Below the pieces are notes generated by a model that saw only the letters and a program-made list of their open reading frames with translations, was not told the DNA's origin and searched no databases. Below, piece after piece: positions 37,650-46,369 of a stretch of 64,000 nucleotides of DNA; position 1 is the stretch's first letter, and every line of letters begins with the position of its first letter. Position numbers and translations under genes: made by a program. The stretch covers positions 124,001 through 188,000 of the forward strand of contig JAQCBT010000005.1 of assembly GCA_027621405.1 (NCBI GenBank). The letters run 5' to 3'. This DNA comes from Pseudomonadota bacterium (GTDB lineage: Bacteria > Pseudomonadota > Gammaproteobacteria > Pseudomonadales > Pseudohongiellaceae).

Positions 37650-40600
37650 CGCTCCTGGCAGTCGCCTGGGCCAGGGTCAGCAATTCGCGCAAGGCGACAG
37701 AAAACATGGAGTAATCGGGATTCGCCTCCAACTGCAATTGCTTCAGCATCTTGCTGCTACGCAATATCAATTGCTCATGCTCCTTAGACCAGTGAACCAC
37801 TCTGTGCGCAGGCTTGATTTTCCCACCCTGCGAGCTGACGATATTGCAGGTCAGGGCCCGCTGCTGCCAGGACAGGTCGTCCAGGTAGGTTTCCCGTGCC
37901 AGCGCCTGCCAGTAGTTCGACACCGGTAGCTGGTTGGTCATCTTGCCTAGCCAGTTCAACTGCAGCTGCTCGCCGATGCTGTAGTAGATTTCTACCACGT
38001 TACTCAGCTTCTCGCCGGTGGTGTTGTTGATCTCAACGAGGCTGGTGGCCGGGAACAGGAAGTCCATACGACAAATCTCCAGCGCCAGGTTCTTCGGCAC
38101 ACCATCTGCGATCAGGCTCGCCAGCTTCTCATCGAACATCTCACGGAAATCCTGCGGCAGCCTCTCTGGCAGCATGCGCTTGAATTGCGCGACACGTGAA
38201 GAGAAGAATTCAATTTCTGTGGCGAAGTTGAGACTGCTGCGTCGGTTACGCAACAACCAGCGGGTGACTCGACGAATGAGACGGGTCGCCCGTGACATCA
38301 TGTCGCCCTGCACCGCGGCATCGATCTGGTAATCCAGAGCTTCAATATCCGACCAGGGCTTCTCTATCTGGAAGATATCCATTGCGATCACCGCCGCCTT
38401 CACCACGTCGTCCACGCTGGACGCGGTGGAATCCACCATGCGATAGATGAAGCTCGGCCCCAGGATATTCACTACCTTGTTCGCCAGCTGGGTGGCAACG
38501 ATCTCCCGTTTCAGCGGATGGTGTTCCAGCTCGGCCTTGTAGTTGCGCACGATCTTCTCGGGGAAGGCGCTATACAGGTACGGTCGCAGATACTCCTCAT
38601 CGAGGTAGTCCACCCGGGACAGCCTGGCCTTAAGATACATCTTCATATAAGAAGTAAGAACGGCTATTTCCGGACGGGTCAGGTACTGGCCCTTCACGCT
38701 GCGCTCTTCCAGGCGGTCGTCATGGGGAATGAATTCCAGATCCCGGTTCAGACCGGCACTACTCTCCAGGAAGCCGATGAGGTCCACGTACTCGCGGTGC
38801 CGCTCCCCGGCCTGGGTCTGGGCAATGCCGATGGCCTGCACCTGGGAGTAATTATTATCCAGCACCAGGTCGGCCACATCATCGGTCATGGATTCCAGTA
38901 GACTGTTGCGGCGTTTCAGGCTGAGCTGCGATTTCGCCATCAGCTCATTGAGCAGGATCTTGATGTTTACCTCATGATCCGAACAATCCACACCCGCCGA
39001 GTTATCGACGAAGTCAGTGACCGAAATGCCACCGTTGAGACCGAATTCGACACGGGCCGCCTGGGTAAGGCCCAGGTTACCGCCCTCCCCGATGACCTTG
39101 CAGCGCAGGTCCCTTGCGTTTACTCGCAGCCCGTCATTGGCCTTGTCTCCCACCTCGGCATGGGACTCATGAGAAGCCTTCACATAGGTACCAATGCCAC
39201 CATTCCAGATCAGGTCCACCGGACTCTTGAGGATTGCATTGATCAGGGCATCCGGGGTCATGGTATCGGCACTGATGGCAAAACGTTCTTTCATCTCCGG
39301 AGAAATCTTTATGGACTTGTCGGAGCGAGAAAAGATGCCGCCACCGCGGGAGATGAGCTGGTTCGAGTAGTCGGCCCAGCTGGATCTTGGCTTCTTGAAC
39401 AGTCGCTGCCGCTCCCTGAAGCTGGCCGCGGCATCCGGGTTCGGATCCACGAAGATATGCAGATGATTGAACGCCGCCACCAGGCAGATATGCCTGGAAA
39501 GCAGCATGCCGTTGCCAAACACATCACCAGACATGTCGCCGATACCCACTACTGAGAAATCCTGTTCCTGAACATCGATGCCCAGTTCGCGGAAATGGCG
39601 CTGCACGGATACCCAGCCACCTCGGGCGGTAATGCCCATCTGCTTGTGGTCGTAGCCGTTACTGCCACCTGAAGCGAAGCCGTCACCCAGCCAGAAGCCG
39701 TAGGACAGAGCGATCTCATTGGCGATGTCAGAGAATGTCGCCGTACCCTTGTCGGCAGCGACAACGAGATAGGGATCGTCCTCGTCATGTCGCACTACTT
39801 GCAGCGGCGGTATGACCTTTGCCTCTACGAGGTTGTCGGTAATGTCCAGCAAGGCGCTGATGAATGTCCGGTAACAGGCAATACCCAGTTCCAGGAATTG
39901 ATCGCGGTTGGCGGCCTTCTGCTTGACTACGAATCCGCCCTTCGCGCCGACTGGCACGATCACGGAATTCTTGACCTGCTGGGCCTTGACCAGTCCCAGC
40001 ACCTCTGTGCGGTAATCCTCGTGGCGATCCGACCAACGCAGTCCGCCTCGCGCCACCTTGCCACCACGCAGATGCACACCTTCCATGCGCCGTGAGAATA
40101 CAAATATTTCGAACTGCGGTTTCGGCAATGGAATACCGTCGATACGACCGGGTATAAACTTGAAGGAGAAATAATCCTTGTGCTGTCCTTCTGTTGTTTT
40201 CTGGAAATAGTTCGTGCGCTGTGTGGCATCCATGAGATTCAGGTAGGCACGCAGCACACTGTCTTCGGCCAGGTTGGTGACCGCATCGATTCCCTGCAGA
40301 ATCTGCTCCCGCAGCTTCTCCAGTCCCTTGCGCTTGCTGTCCGGCAGCACCGGATCGAAACGCAGACGGAAATATTCAAGCAGTGAGTGACACAGGTCCG
40401 CGTGCCGCGACAGGGTATCGGCGAGAAATTCCGGTGAGTAGGCAAACTGGATCTGTTTCAGGTATGCCGCATAGGCGCGGAACAGGGCCGCATCACGCCA
40501 GTTGAGCCCAGCGGTGACAACCAGCTCGTTGAAACGGTCGTCATCAACCCTGCCTTCCCAGATGGCCTGGAAGGCTTGTTCGAAATTCACTTCCAGTGCC

Positions 40601-42492
40601 TGGGTCAGGGATTTCCCAGACTTCAGACCGAACAACGAGAAATCGTGCAGCCACACGGATTCTTCTGCCTGCTTTAGATGGAATGCCTTCTCGCTGATTA
40701 TCTTGAGTCCAAGATTCTCGAGAATAGGTGCCACATCTGACAGGAATAGCTGCTTGCCCTTGCTGAAAATCTTGAAACTGAGTTCGGCGCCCACTTCCGA
40801 TGAGCAGGTATCGAGATCCAGTCCCAGCCTGTCACCGGCCACCACCTGCTCGATGCGGGTGATATCCCGAACCCCTTCCGCGCCAGAGTATGCTTCCTTA
40901 TAGGCTGCAGAATAAATCTCCCGGTAGCGAGCATGCAGTTGCTCCGCCTGGCTGTCCGGGTACTCCTCCAGCAATGAATCGAGGAAGTAATCGTCCCAGG
41001 GTTTAATGAGACTGATCAGACGTTCTTCCAGTTGGTCCTCGTTGAACTTGACCGCCTGGATATCGTTCACCCTGAGAATGAAGTGCAGGCGAACCAGCAG
41101 GGATTCCGAAAGATGCGTCGTGAATTCGGTTTCCCGGGCCTGCAGCTCTTTTTCCAGGAAAGACTGTATCTGCAATCGAACCCGGGTATTGAAGATATCC
41201 CGCGGCAGATAGACGAGACAGGAGAAGAATTTTCCGTATGAATCCTTGCGAATAAACAGCTTGCTGGTAGCAGTCTCCTGAATCTGGGTGGTTTCCAGCG
41301 CCGTAGCGTAGAGCTGATCCTTGGTGATCTGGAACAACTCGTCACGGGGAAACACATTGATCACCTGCAGCAGGTCCTTGATGCTGTGCCCGTTAGGCGC
41401 GAAGCCCGACTGATCCAGCACCGCATTTACTTTCTTCCTGACCAGGGGAATATCCAGCGCGGTCTGGTAGTAAACTGATGAGGTATACAGACCGACGAAT
41501 CGATGCTCGATATGCACATTGCCTTTGCTGTCAAATTCCTTGATCAACACGTAATCCTGATAGACAGGTCTGTGCACCTTCGACAGATTGGAGGACTTGG
41601 CAAAGTTACATACCTGCTTCTTTAGAATCAGGTTCGCTGTTCCCGATGGCAGGCTGCTGAGGTTCACCCGTTTCTTCAGGTCGGTCTTTAGACGCGACAC
41701 GCCAAGCAGGGAGTCTTCCTGCAACTCCATCACCTTGCCCTGCTTCAGGTTGCGAATTCGATATTCCTCGTAGCCGAGGAAGGTAAAATGATTATCCAGC
41801 AACCAGGAGATGAACTCGCTGGATTCCTTGACCTCATCCTGGGAAACCGGCGCAAACTTGGAATTGGCGAGCAAGGCATTTTGAATTGACCTGGCACGGT
41901 TACACATGGGCTGATAATCGCTCACCGCTGCGAACACATGATTCAGTGCCGCCCGAATCTCCGCCTCTACATCCTTGACCTGGGCTTCAGTAAGATGCGC
42001 ACAGTTGATGCAACTTAACGCCTCCGCCCTGTGCCCCTCGCTCTTGCCCTGGACAATCTTCTTCAGTCGGCCGCTGTTGGCGCGCCCCTTGCCATCTCTC
42101 TCTACAAACAACACACAGTTGTGTACATTGCGAACGACGACGCCAATGCGATTAAGGCACTGGCGGACGGAATCGACGAGAAAAGGCATATCATCCAATA
42201 ACACATAAATGCTGGTACCGGTCTGCCGCTTCTTGTCCTTGGCCAGCTTGCGCGCTACGAAACGAATCTTGGGTCGCGCACTCTTGCGCTCCTGCAGAAA
42301 GTCCCAGGCATCGCTCAATGACTGGAACAACTCTTCCTCTGTCATCTTGCCCAGTTCAGTCTGTGAGGTACTGGCGAAATATTGGCGGGCGAATTGCTTA
42401 AGTACAGCGGCCCGGGTTTTGCTGTAGTTGGCATCGATCTGCTGATTCAAGGGCAGCAGGAGGACGTTGCTAAGTGATGGTTGTGTGCTCAT
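37642..42492 (-). CDS. gdhB: NAD-specific glutamate dehydrogenase, large type
   Basis: This enzyme oxidizes glutamate to 2-oxoglutarate and ammonia with NAD; it is catabolic. The 1616-residue chain matches the 180-kDa GdhB family of Pseudomonas, about 1620 residues. The N-terminal half holds ACT-like regulatory domains (start to about 500, then GLDLDTCSS near 570), and the catalytic part (about 720-1230) has GRDGIPLPKP-type and LRWSDRHEDYRTEVLGLVKAQQVKNSVIVPVGAKGGFVVK segments in pieces, with the catalytic Lys near 830, and GDMSGDVFGNGML for nucleotide binding. The gene has a separate leader of 265 nt to the next gene. It is intact. Confidence 0.97.
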   Translation of the reverse strand: MSTQPSLSNVLLLPLNQQIDANYSKTRAAVLKQFARQYFASTSQTELGKMTEEELFQSLSDAWDFLQERKSARPKIRFVARKLAKDKKRQTGTSIYVLLDDMPFLVDSVRQCLNRIGVVVRNVHNCVLFVERDGKGRANSGRLKKIVQGKSEGHRAEALSCINCAHLTEAQVKDVEAEIRAALNHVFAAVSDYQPMCNRARSIQNALLANSKFAPVSQDEVKESSEFISWLLDNHFTFLGYEEYRIRNLKQGKVMELQEDSLLGVSRLKTDLKKRVNLSSLPSGTANLILKKQVCNFAKSSNLSKVHRPVYQDYVLIKEFDSKGNVHIEHRFVGLYTSSVYYQTALDIPLVRKKVNAVLDQSGFAPNGHSIKDLLQVINVFPRDELFQITKDQLYATALETTQIQETATSKLFIRKDSYGKFFSCLVYLPRDIFNTRVRLQIQSFLEKELQARETEFTTHLSESLLVRLHFILRVNDIQAVKFNEDQLEERLISLIKPWDDYFLDSLLEEYPDSQAEQLHARYREIYSAAYKEAYSGAEGVRDITRIEQVVAGDRLGLDLDTCSSEVGAELSFKIFSKGKQLFLSDVAPILENLGLKIISEKAFHLKQAEESVWLHDFSLFGLKSGKSLTQALEVNFEQAFQAIWEGRVDDDRFNELVVTAGLNWRDAALFRAYAAYLKQIQFAYSPEFLADTLSRHADLCHSLLEYFRLRFDPVLPDSKRKGLEKLREQILQGIDAVTNLAEDSVLRAYLNLMDATQRTNYFQKTTEGQHKDYFSFKFIPGRIDGIPLPKPQFEIFVFSRRMEGVHLRGGKVARGGLRWSDRHEDYRTEVLGLVKAQQVKNSVIVPVGAKGGFVVKQKAANRDQFLELGIACYRTFISALLDITDNLVEAKVIPPLQVVRHDEDDPYLVVAADKGTATFSDIANEIALSYGFWLGDGFASGGSNGYDHKQMGITARGGWVSVQRHFRELGIDVQEQDFSVVGIGDMSGDVFGNGMLLSRHICLVAAFNHLHIFVDPNPDAAASFRERQRLFKKPRSSWADYSNQLISRGGGIFSRSDKSIKISPEMKERFAISADTMTPDALINAILKSPVDLIWNGGIGTYVKASHESHAEVGDKANDGLRVNARDLRCKVIGEGGNLGLTQAARVEFGLNGGISVTDFVDNSAGVDCSDHEVNIKILLNELMAKSQLSLKRRNSLLESMTDDVADLVLDNNYSQVQAIGIAQTQAGERHREYVDLIGFLESSAGLNRDLEFIPHDDRLEERSVKGQYLTRPEIAVLTSYMKMYLKARLSRVDYLDEEYLRPYLYSAFPEKIVRNYKAELEHHPLKREIVATQLANKVVNILGPSFIYRMVDSTASSVDDVVKAAVIAMDIFQIEKPWSDIEALDYQIDAAVQGDMMSRATRLIRRVTRWLLRNRRSSLNFATEIEFFSSRVAQFKRMLPERLPQDFREMFDEKLASLIADGVPKNLALEICRMDFLFPATSLVEINNTTGEKLSNVVEIYYSIGEQLQLNWLGKMTNQLPVSNYWQALARETYLDDLSWQQRALTCNIVSSQGGKIKPAHRVVHWSKEHEQLILRSSKMLKQLQLEANPDYSMFSVALRELLTLAQATARSDG

Positions 42493-42684
42493 GATTGTTT
42501 GCTTAATGACTCTGTTAGACCCAAGAGAAAAACTTCAGGTAAATAGGATAATTTTTTTGCTCGTCGCGCTGTTATTTACGCGGCGTTGAGATAAATTTGT
42601 CTTGTTGTGTGTGTTCATTTCGACACGTCTGCAGAATTAATTAGAGGTGCTCTGCAGGCGGCACACTCCGCTACAATGTTCGCC

Positions 42685-42712
42685 TAGACATACATTGGAA
42701 AACCGTTACAAT
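42685..42712 (+). promoter_or_regulatory. Promoter candidate for the MoxR-Bat gene set
   Basis: TAGACA (42685-42690), 16 nt, TACAAT (42707-42712), a good sigma-70 match, with a start near 42719 and a 39-nt leader to the MoxR ATG. A second TACAAT lies at 42672-42677 with a weak -35. The region 42493-42757 has no gene. Confidence 0.55.
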
Positions 42713-42757
42713 CCCTGACTTTGCCCAGAGCGCTCGAACCACGAGAGAAACCGTACT

Positions 42758-43717
42758 ATGAGTCACCATGGAATAATAACTGAACTCAAAAACTGGCTAT
42801 CCAAGCAAATTATAGGACAAGAGCGCTTACTTGATCGTTTATTAATCGCCCTGCTGGCAGATGGTCACCTTCTGGTAGAGGGTGCCCCAGGTCTTGCAAA
42901 GACCAAGGCCATCAAAGATCTGTCCCGCGCCATCGAAGGCGATTTCCACCGCATTCAATTTACCCCCGACCTGCTCCCCAGCGACATCACCGGTACTGAG
43001 GTATTCAGACCCGAAGACGGTTCATTCCGTTTCCAGCAGGGACCGATTTTCCACAACCTGGTACTGGCAGACGAAATCAACCGCGCTCCGGCGAAAGTAC
43101 AGTCCGCACTGCTGGAAGCCATGGCTGAGCACCAGGTGAGTGTAGGCCGTGAATCGTTTAGGCTGCCTCCCCTGTTCCTGGTGATGGCAACCCAGAACCC
43201 CATCGAGCAGGAAGGTACCTACCCCCTGCCGGAGGCCCAGCTCGACCGCTTCCTGATGCATGTCACCATCGATTACCCGGCGATTGATGCCGAACGGGAT
43301 ATCCTGCACCTGGTACGGGATGAGGCCGCCAACAAGGTTGGTGAGGCACCCCAGCAGATTGCCCAGGCCGACCTCTTCGAGGCCCGTCAGGAAATCCTGG
43401 CTATGCATATGGCGCCAGAGGTGGAGGAATACATTATCCAGCTCATCATGGCCACCCGAAACCCCAAACTGTACGGGGATGACCTGGCTTCCTGGCTGGA
43501 ATATGGCGCCAGTCCACGGGGTACCATCTCCCTGGACCGCTGTGCCCGTGCCCATTCCTGGATCCAGGGCCGCGACTTCGTGAGCCCGGATGATGTGCAG
43601 GAAATCATGTTCGATGTGCTGCGCCACCGTATTCTGCTCAGCTTCGAGGCCGAGGCCAGCGGTATAACCCCCGATAAGGTACTGGAGACGATCCGCGAAC
43701 GCGTACCTTCCGCCTGA
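42758..43717 (+). CDS. MoxR-family AAA+ ATPase (first set)
   Basis: MoxR proteins are AAA+ chaperone-like ATPases that act with VWA-domain partners. The 319-residue product has Walker A EGAPGLAKTKA near 41-51 (GxxGxxKT form), Walker B VLADEINRAP near 107-116, sensor 1 ATQNPIEQEGTYPLPEAQLDRFL and sensor 2 RGTISLDRCARAHS. It begins a six-gene set with DUF58, DUF4381 and BatA-D types on the same strand, the known aerotolerance (Bat) layout. A second, different MoxR gene lies at 53456-54436. Confidence 0.94.
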   Translation: MSHHGIITELKNWLSKQIIGQERLLDRLLIALLADGHLLVEGAPGLAKTKAIKDLSRAIEGDFHRIQFTPDLLPSDITGTEVFRPEDGSFRFQQGPIFHNLVLADEINRAPAKVQSALLEAMAEHQVSVGRESFRLPPLFLVMATQNPIEQEGTYPLPEAQLDRFLMHVTIDYPAIDAERDILHLVRDEAANKVGEAPQQIAQADLFEARQEILAMHMAPEVEEYIIQLIMATRNPKLYGDDLASWLEYGASPRGTISLDRCARAHSWIQGRDFVSPDDVQEIMFDVLRHRILLSFEAEASGITPDKVLETIRERVPSA

Positions 43718-43738
43718 TAGCCTGGAGACCCGACTTCC

Positions 43739-44716
43739 ATGAGCCGATTGGCTATCGACCCCCAACACGCACGCTACCAGAGCACCGGTGCGGCCATAAC
43801 CCTGCAGCAGCTGCTGATTCAGCGCTATGCCGCCAAGACCCTCGAGTACCTGGCCCATACCCGTTCCATCGCGGGCATCTCCGGGCTCCATCTCTCGAAG
43901 ATGCGGGGTCGGGGAATAGACTTCGAAGAGTTTCGACCCTACCAGCCCGGGGATGATATTCGCCTCATAGACTGGCGTGTCACTGCGCGTACGAGTCGAC
44001 CGTTCACCAAAGTGTTCCGCGAAGAGCGGGAAAGACCCGTCATAATAGCGGTAGATCAGACCCACAATATGTATTTCGGCAGCCAGGTGGCCTTCAAATC
44101 GGTGATAGCCGCCCAGGCTGCCGCCGTCTTCTGCTGGCTGGCCATCGATAATGGTGATCGGGTCGGAGGACTGGTGTATTCCGACGTCGACGCCAGCCTG
44201 GTGCGGCCAAAGCGCTCGCGCCGAAGTGCCCTGCACCTGTTGAACCAGGTCTACAAATACAACCAGCGACTGCAATCGGTGAAAGACCCGGAATCACAGA
44301 CCCCGGCGGACCCGGAATTCCAGCCCGGACTCGCTCACGCCCTGGGCCAGATTCGACGTATCACCAAGCCTGGCAGTACCCTGTACGTGATATCCGACTT
44401 CATCACCCTGGATGACAAGGCCCTGCAGTACCTGAACCAGCTGAGCCGCCACAACAATGTCATCTGCTGTATGGTGTATGACGCCCTGGAAGAGTCCCTG
44501 CCGGTGCCGGGGCTCTACAGTATTACCGACGGTACCCGCAAGGGCGCCCTCAACACCCATAATTCCAAGGCCAGATCCCGCTACCGCGAGCAGTTCAAGG
44601 AGCGTATGTCCCGCCTGGAAGGCGAACTGGACCGACTCCAGATTCGTCTCATTAAAATGCGAACCAACGACCTGGTGGTCGAGCAGATTAGGGAATGGAT
44701 AGCGAAGAGCTACTAA
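43739..44716 (+). CDS. DUF58 family protein (first set)
   Basis: The 325-residue protein is of the DUF58 family, cytosolic partner of MoxR proteins. It contains the signature GRGIDFEEFRPYQPGDDIRLIDWRVTARTSRPFTKVFREERER near 58-100, then a VWA-like fold (VIIAVDQTHNMYFG, near 105). There is no membrane helix, unlike the DUF58 of the second set. It follows MoxR by 21 nt and overlaps DUF4381 by 22 nt. The role is assembly of periplasmic Bat proteins by analogy, not shown. Confidence 0.92.
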   Translation: MSRLAIDPQHARYQSTGAAITLQQLLIQRYAAKTLEYLAHTRSIAGISGLHLSKMRGRGIDFEEFRPYQPGDDIRLIDWRVTARTSRPFTKVFREERERPVIIAVDQTHNMYFGSQVAFKSVIAAQAAAVFCWLAIDNGDRVGGLVYSDVDASLVRPKRSRRSALHLLNQVYKYNQRLQSVKDPESQTPADPEFQPGLAHALGQIRRITKPGSTLYVISDFITLDDKALQYLNQLSRHNNVICCMVYDALEESLPVPGLYSITDGTRKGALNTHNSKARSRYREQFKERMSRLEGELDRLQIRLIKMRTNDLVVEQIREWIAKSY

Positions 44717-45219
44717 GTCAACTGGCCGATATTCACTTGCCGGAACCGGTGAGCTTCTGGCCGCCCGCCCCGGGCTGGTGGGTGCTGGCGGTGCTGCTGC
44801 TCATCGCGGTGGCACTGCTGGTGCGGCACTTGATGAAGCTGCGTGAGAAGCAGAAGATCTGCCAGTATGCGCTGGCCGAGCTGGATCGTTGCCTGCAGCA
44901 CCTGTCTGACAGCGGAGACGACCAGGACGCGGCTCGCTTGCACTATATAAATGAAGTCAATTCGGTGCTGCGCAGGGTGGCCCTCGTGCACTTCCCCCGC
45001 AGCAATGTGGCCAGCCTCGGCGGCGCCGCCTGGGTTGATTTTATCCGGGAAAAAGGGGACTCTTCCCTGCTCGACGAGGATCTCGCGAAAGCCCTCAGCC
45101 ACGGGCGATTCCAGCCTCGTTGCGACGTCGACGCCGATGCGCTGAATGCCCTCGGTCATGCCTGGGTCAGAAGCCTGTATCTGCAAAAACACTCAACTGC
45201 GCACGAGGCCGCTTCCTGA
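44695..45219 (+). CDS. DUF4381 family membrane protein
   Basis: The 174-residue protein has one membrane helix at about 24-46 (PGWWVLAVLLLIAVALLVRHL) and a cytoplasmic domain with RCLQHL, YINEVNSVLRRVALVHFPRSNVASLGGAAWVDFI, matching DUF4381 in MoxR-Bat gene sets. It probably anchors the DUF58/MoxR pair at the membrane near BatA/BatB. It starts inside the end of the DUF58 gene. A gap of 82 nt without a gene follows. Confidence 0.88.
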   Translation: MDSEELLSQLADIHLPEPVSFWPPAPGWWVLAVLLLIAVALLVRHLMKLREKQKICQYALAELDRCLQHLSDSGDDQDAARLHYINEVNSVLRRVALVHFPRSNVASLGGAAWVDFIREKGDSSLLDEDLAKALSHGRFQPRCDVDADALNALGHAWVRSLYLQKHSTAHEAAS

Positions 45220-45301
45220 CTGGAAACGCGCTGGAATCAGGCCGAAAACCACCGGGAAATTAACGGAAGCTACTAAGGAAATCTCAAGGACCAACTGATC
45301 A

Positions 45302-46369
45302 ATGCTCGAATTTACCTGGCCCTGGGCATTTCTGGCCCTCCCCCTTCCCCTGCTGGTGTACCGCCTCATGAGCCGTGCACCAAGGCAGGATGCGGCGCTC
45401 TATGTTCCCTTCTTCTCGGTTCTCAGCCGCCTGCAATCAGACAACGAAAACCTGACCAGCGGCCGCCTGTTTAACCTGATCTGCTGCGCCATGATCTGGC
45501 TGTTGATCGTGCTGGCTGCCAGCCGACCACAGTGGCTGGGGGAGCCGGTCCAACTGCCCTCAACTGGACGCGATCTCATGCTGTCCGTGGATATCTCCGG
45601 CAGTATGGAAGCCCAGGACATGGTGGTCGGCAACCGCCAGGCCTCCCGTATCGACGTGGTAAAGGCCGTGGTTGGGGATTTCGTCGAACGCCGCGAGGGC
45701 GACCGGCTGGGACTGATCCTGTTTGCCGCCCATGCCTATATCCAGGCGCCCCTCACCTTCGACCGGGAGACTGTAGGCCAGCTGCTTGAAGAGGCGGAAA
45801 TCGGCATCATCGAGGAATCGGCCACGGCCATTGGCGATGCCATCGGCCTCGCCGTGCTGCACCTGCGCAATCGCCCCGAAAACAGCCGGGTCCTGGTGTT
45901 ACTCACCGACGGTGTGAACAATGCCGGTGCTGTCTCCCCGGAACAGGCCGGCCAGCTGGCACGCCAGGAAAACATCAAGATCTACACCATCGGTATCGGT
46001 GCCGACCAGGTGGTGCAGCGCACCTTCTTCGGCGCCCGGGCCATCAACCCCTCGGCGGAGCTCGATGAAGCCGTGCTTACTCAGATCGCAGAATCCACCG
46101 GTGGCCGCTACTTCCGCGCCCGGGATGTGAATGACCTGGTTGAGATCTACGAGGAACTGGACCGACTCGAGACTATTGAGCAGGACGAACAGACCTATCG
46201 GCCTACCAGAGTCCTGTTTTACTGGCCCCTGGGTGCCGCCATCCTGATTAGCTTCATGTTCGCCCTGTTCTCCATTCCCTGGCTGTCCCTGGCCGGCAAG
46301 GCTAGGGTGGAGGACTTCGAGGAAGACGACAGCGCCGACAAGCCAATACCCCAGGGAGGCAATGCCTGA
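45302..46369 (+). CDS. BatA-type VWA domain membrane protein
   Basis: The 355-residue protein has two N-terminal helices (about 5-20 and 55-78), a von Willebrand A domain with MIDAS motif DISGS at 97-101 and a conserved LLTDGVNNAG near 200, and one C-terminal helix near 310-335. Domain layout and operon place match BatA of Bacteroides/gammaproteobacterial aerotolerance operons. It overlaps the next gene by 1 nt (TGATG). VWA domains bind metal and partner proteins; the periplasmic partner here is unknown. Confidence 0.9.
   Translation: MLEFTWPWAFLALPLPLLVYRLMSRAPRQDAALYVPFFSVLSRLQSDNENLTSGRLFNLICCAMIWLLIVLAASRPQWLGEPVQLPSTGRDLMLSVDISGSMEAQDMVVGNRQASRIDVVKAVVGDFVERREGDRLGLILFAAHAYIQAPLTFDRETVGQLLEEAEIGIIEESATAIGDAIGLAVLHLRNRPENSRVLVLLTDGVNNAGAVSPEQAGQLARQENIKIYTIGIGADQVVQRTFFGARAINPSAELDEAVLTQIAESTGGRYFRARDVNDLVEIYEELDRLETIEQDEQTYRPTRVLFYWPLGAAILISFMFALFSIPWLSLAGKARVEDFEEDDSADKPIPQGGNA

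Noticed and set aside
43022..44275. 417-residue minus-strand frame opposite MoxR and DUF58 genes
   Set aside because: Antisense to two clear genes, no recognisable domain.
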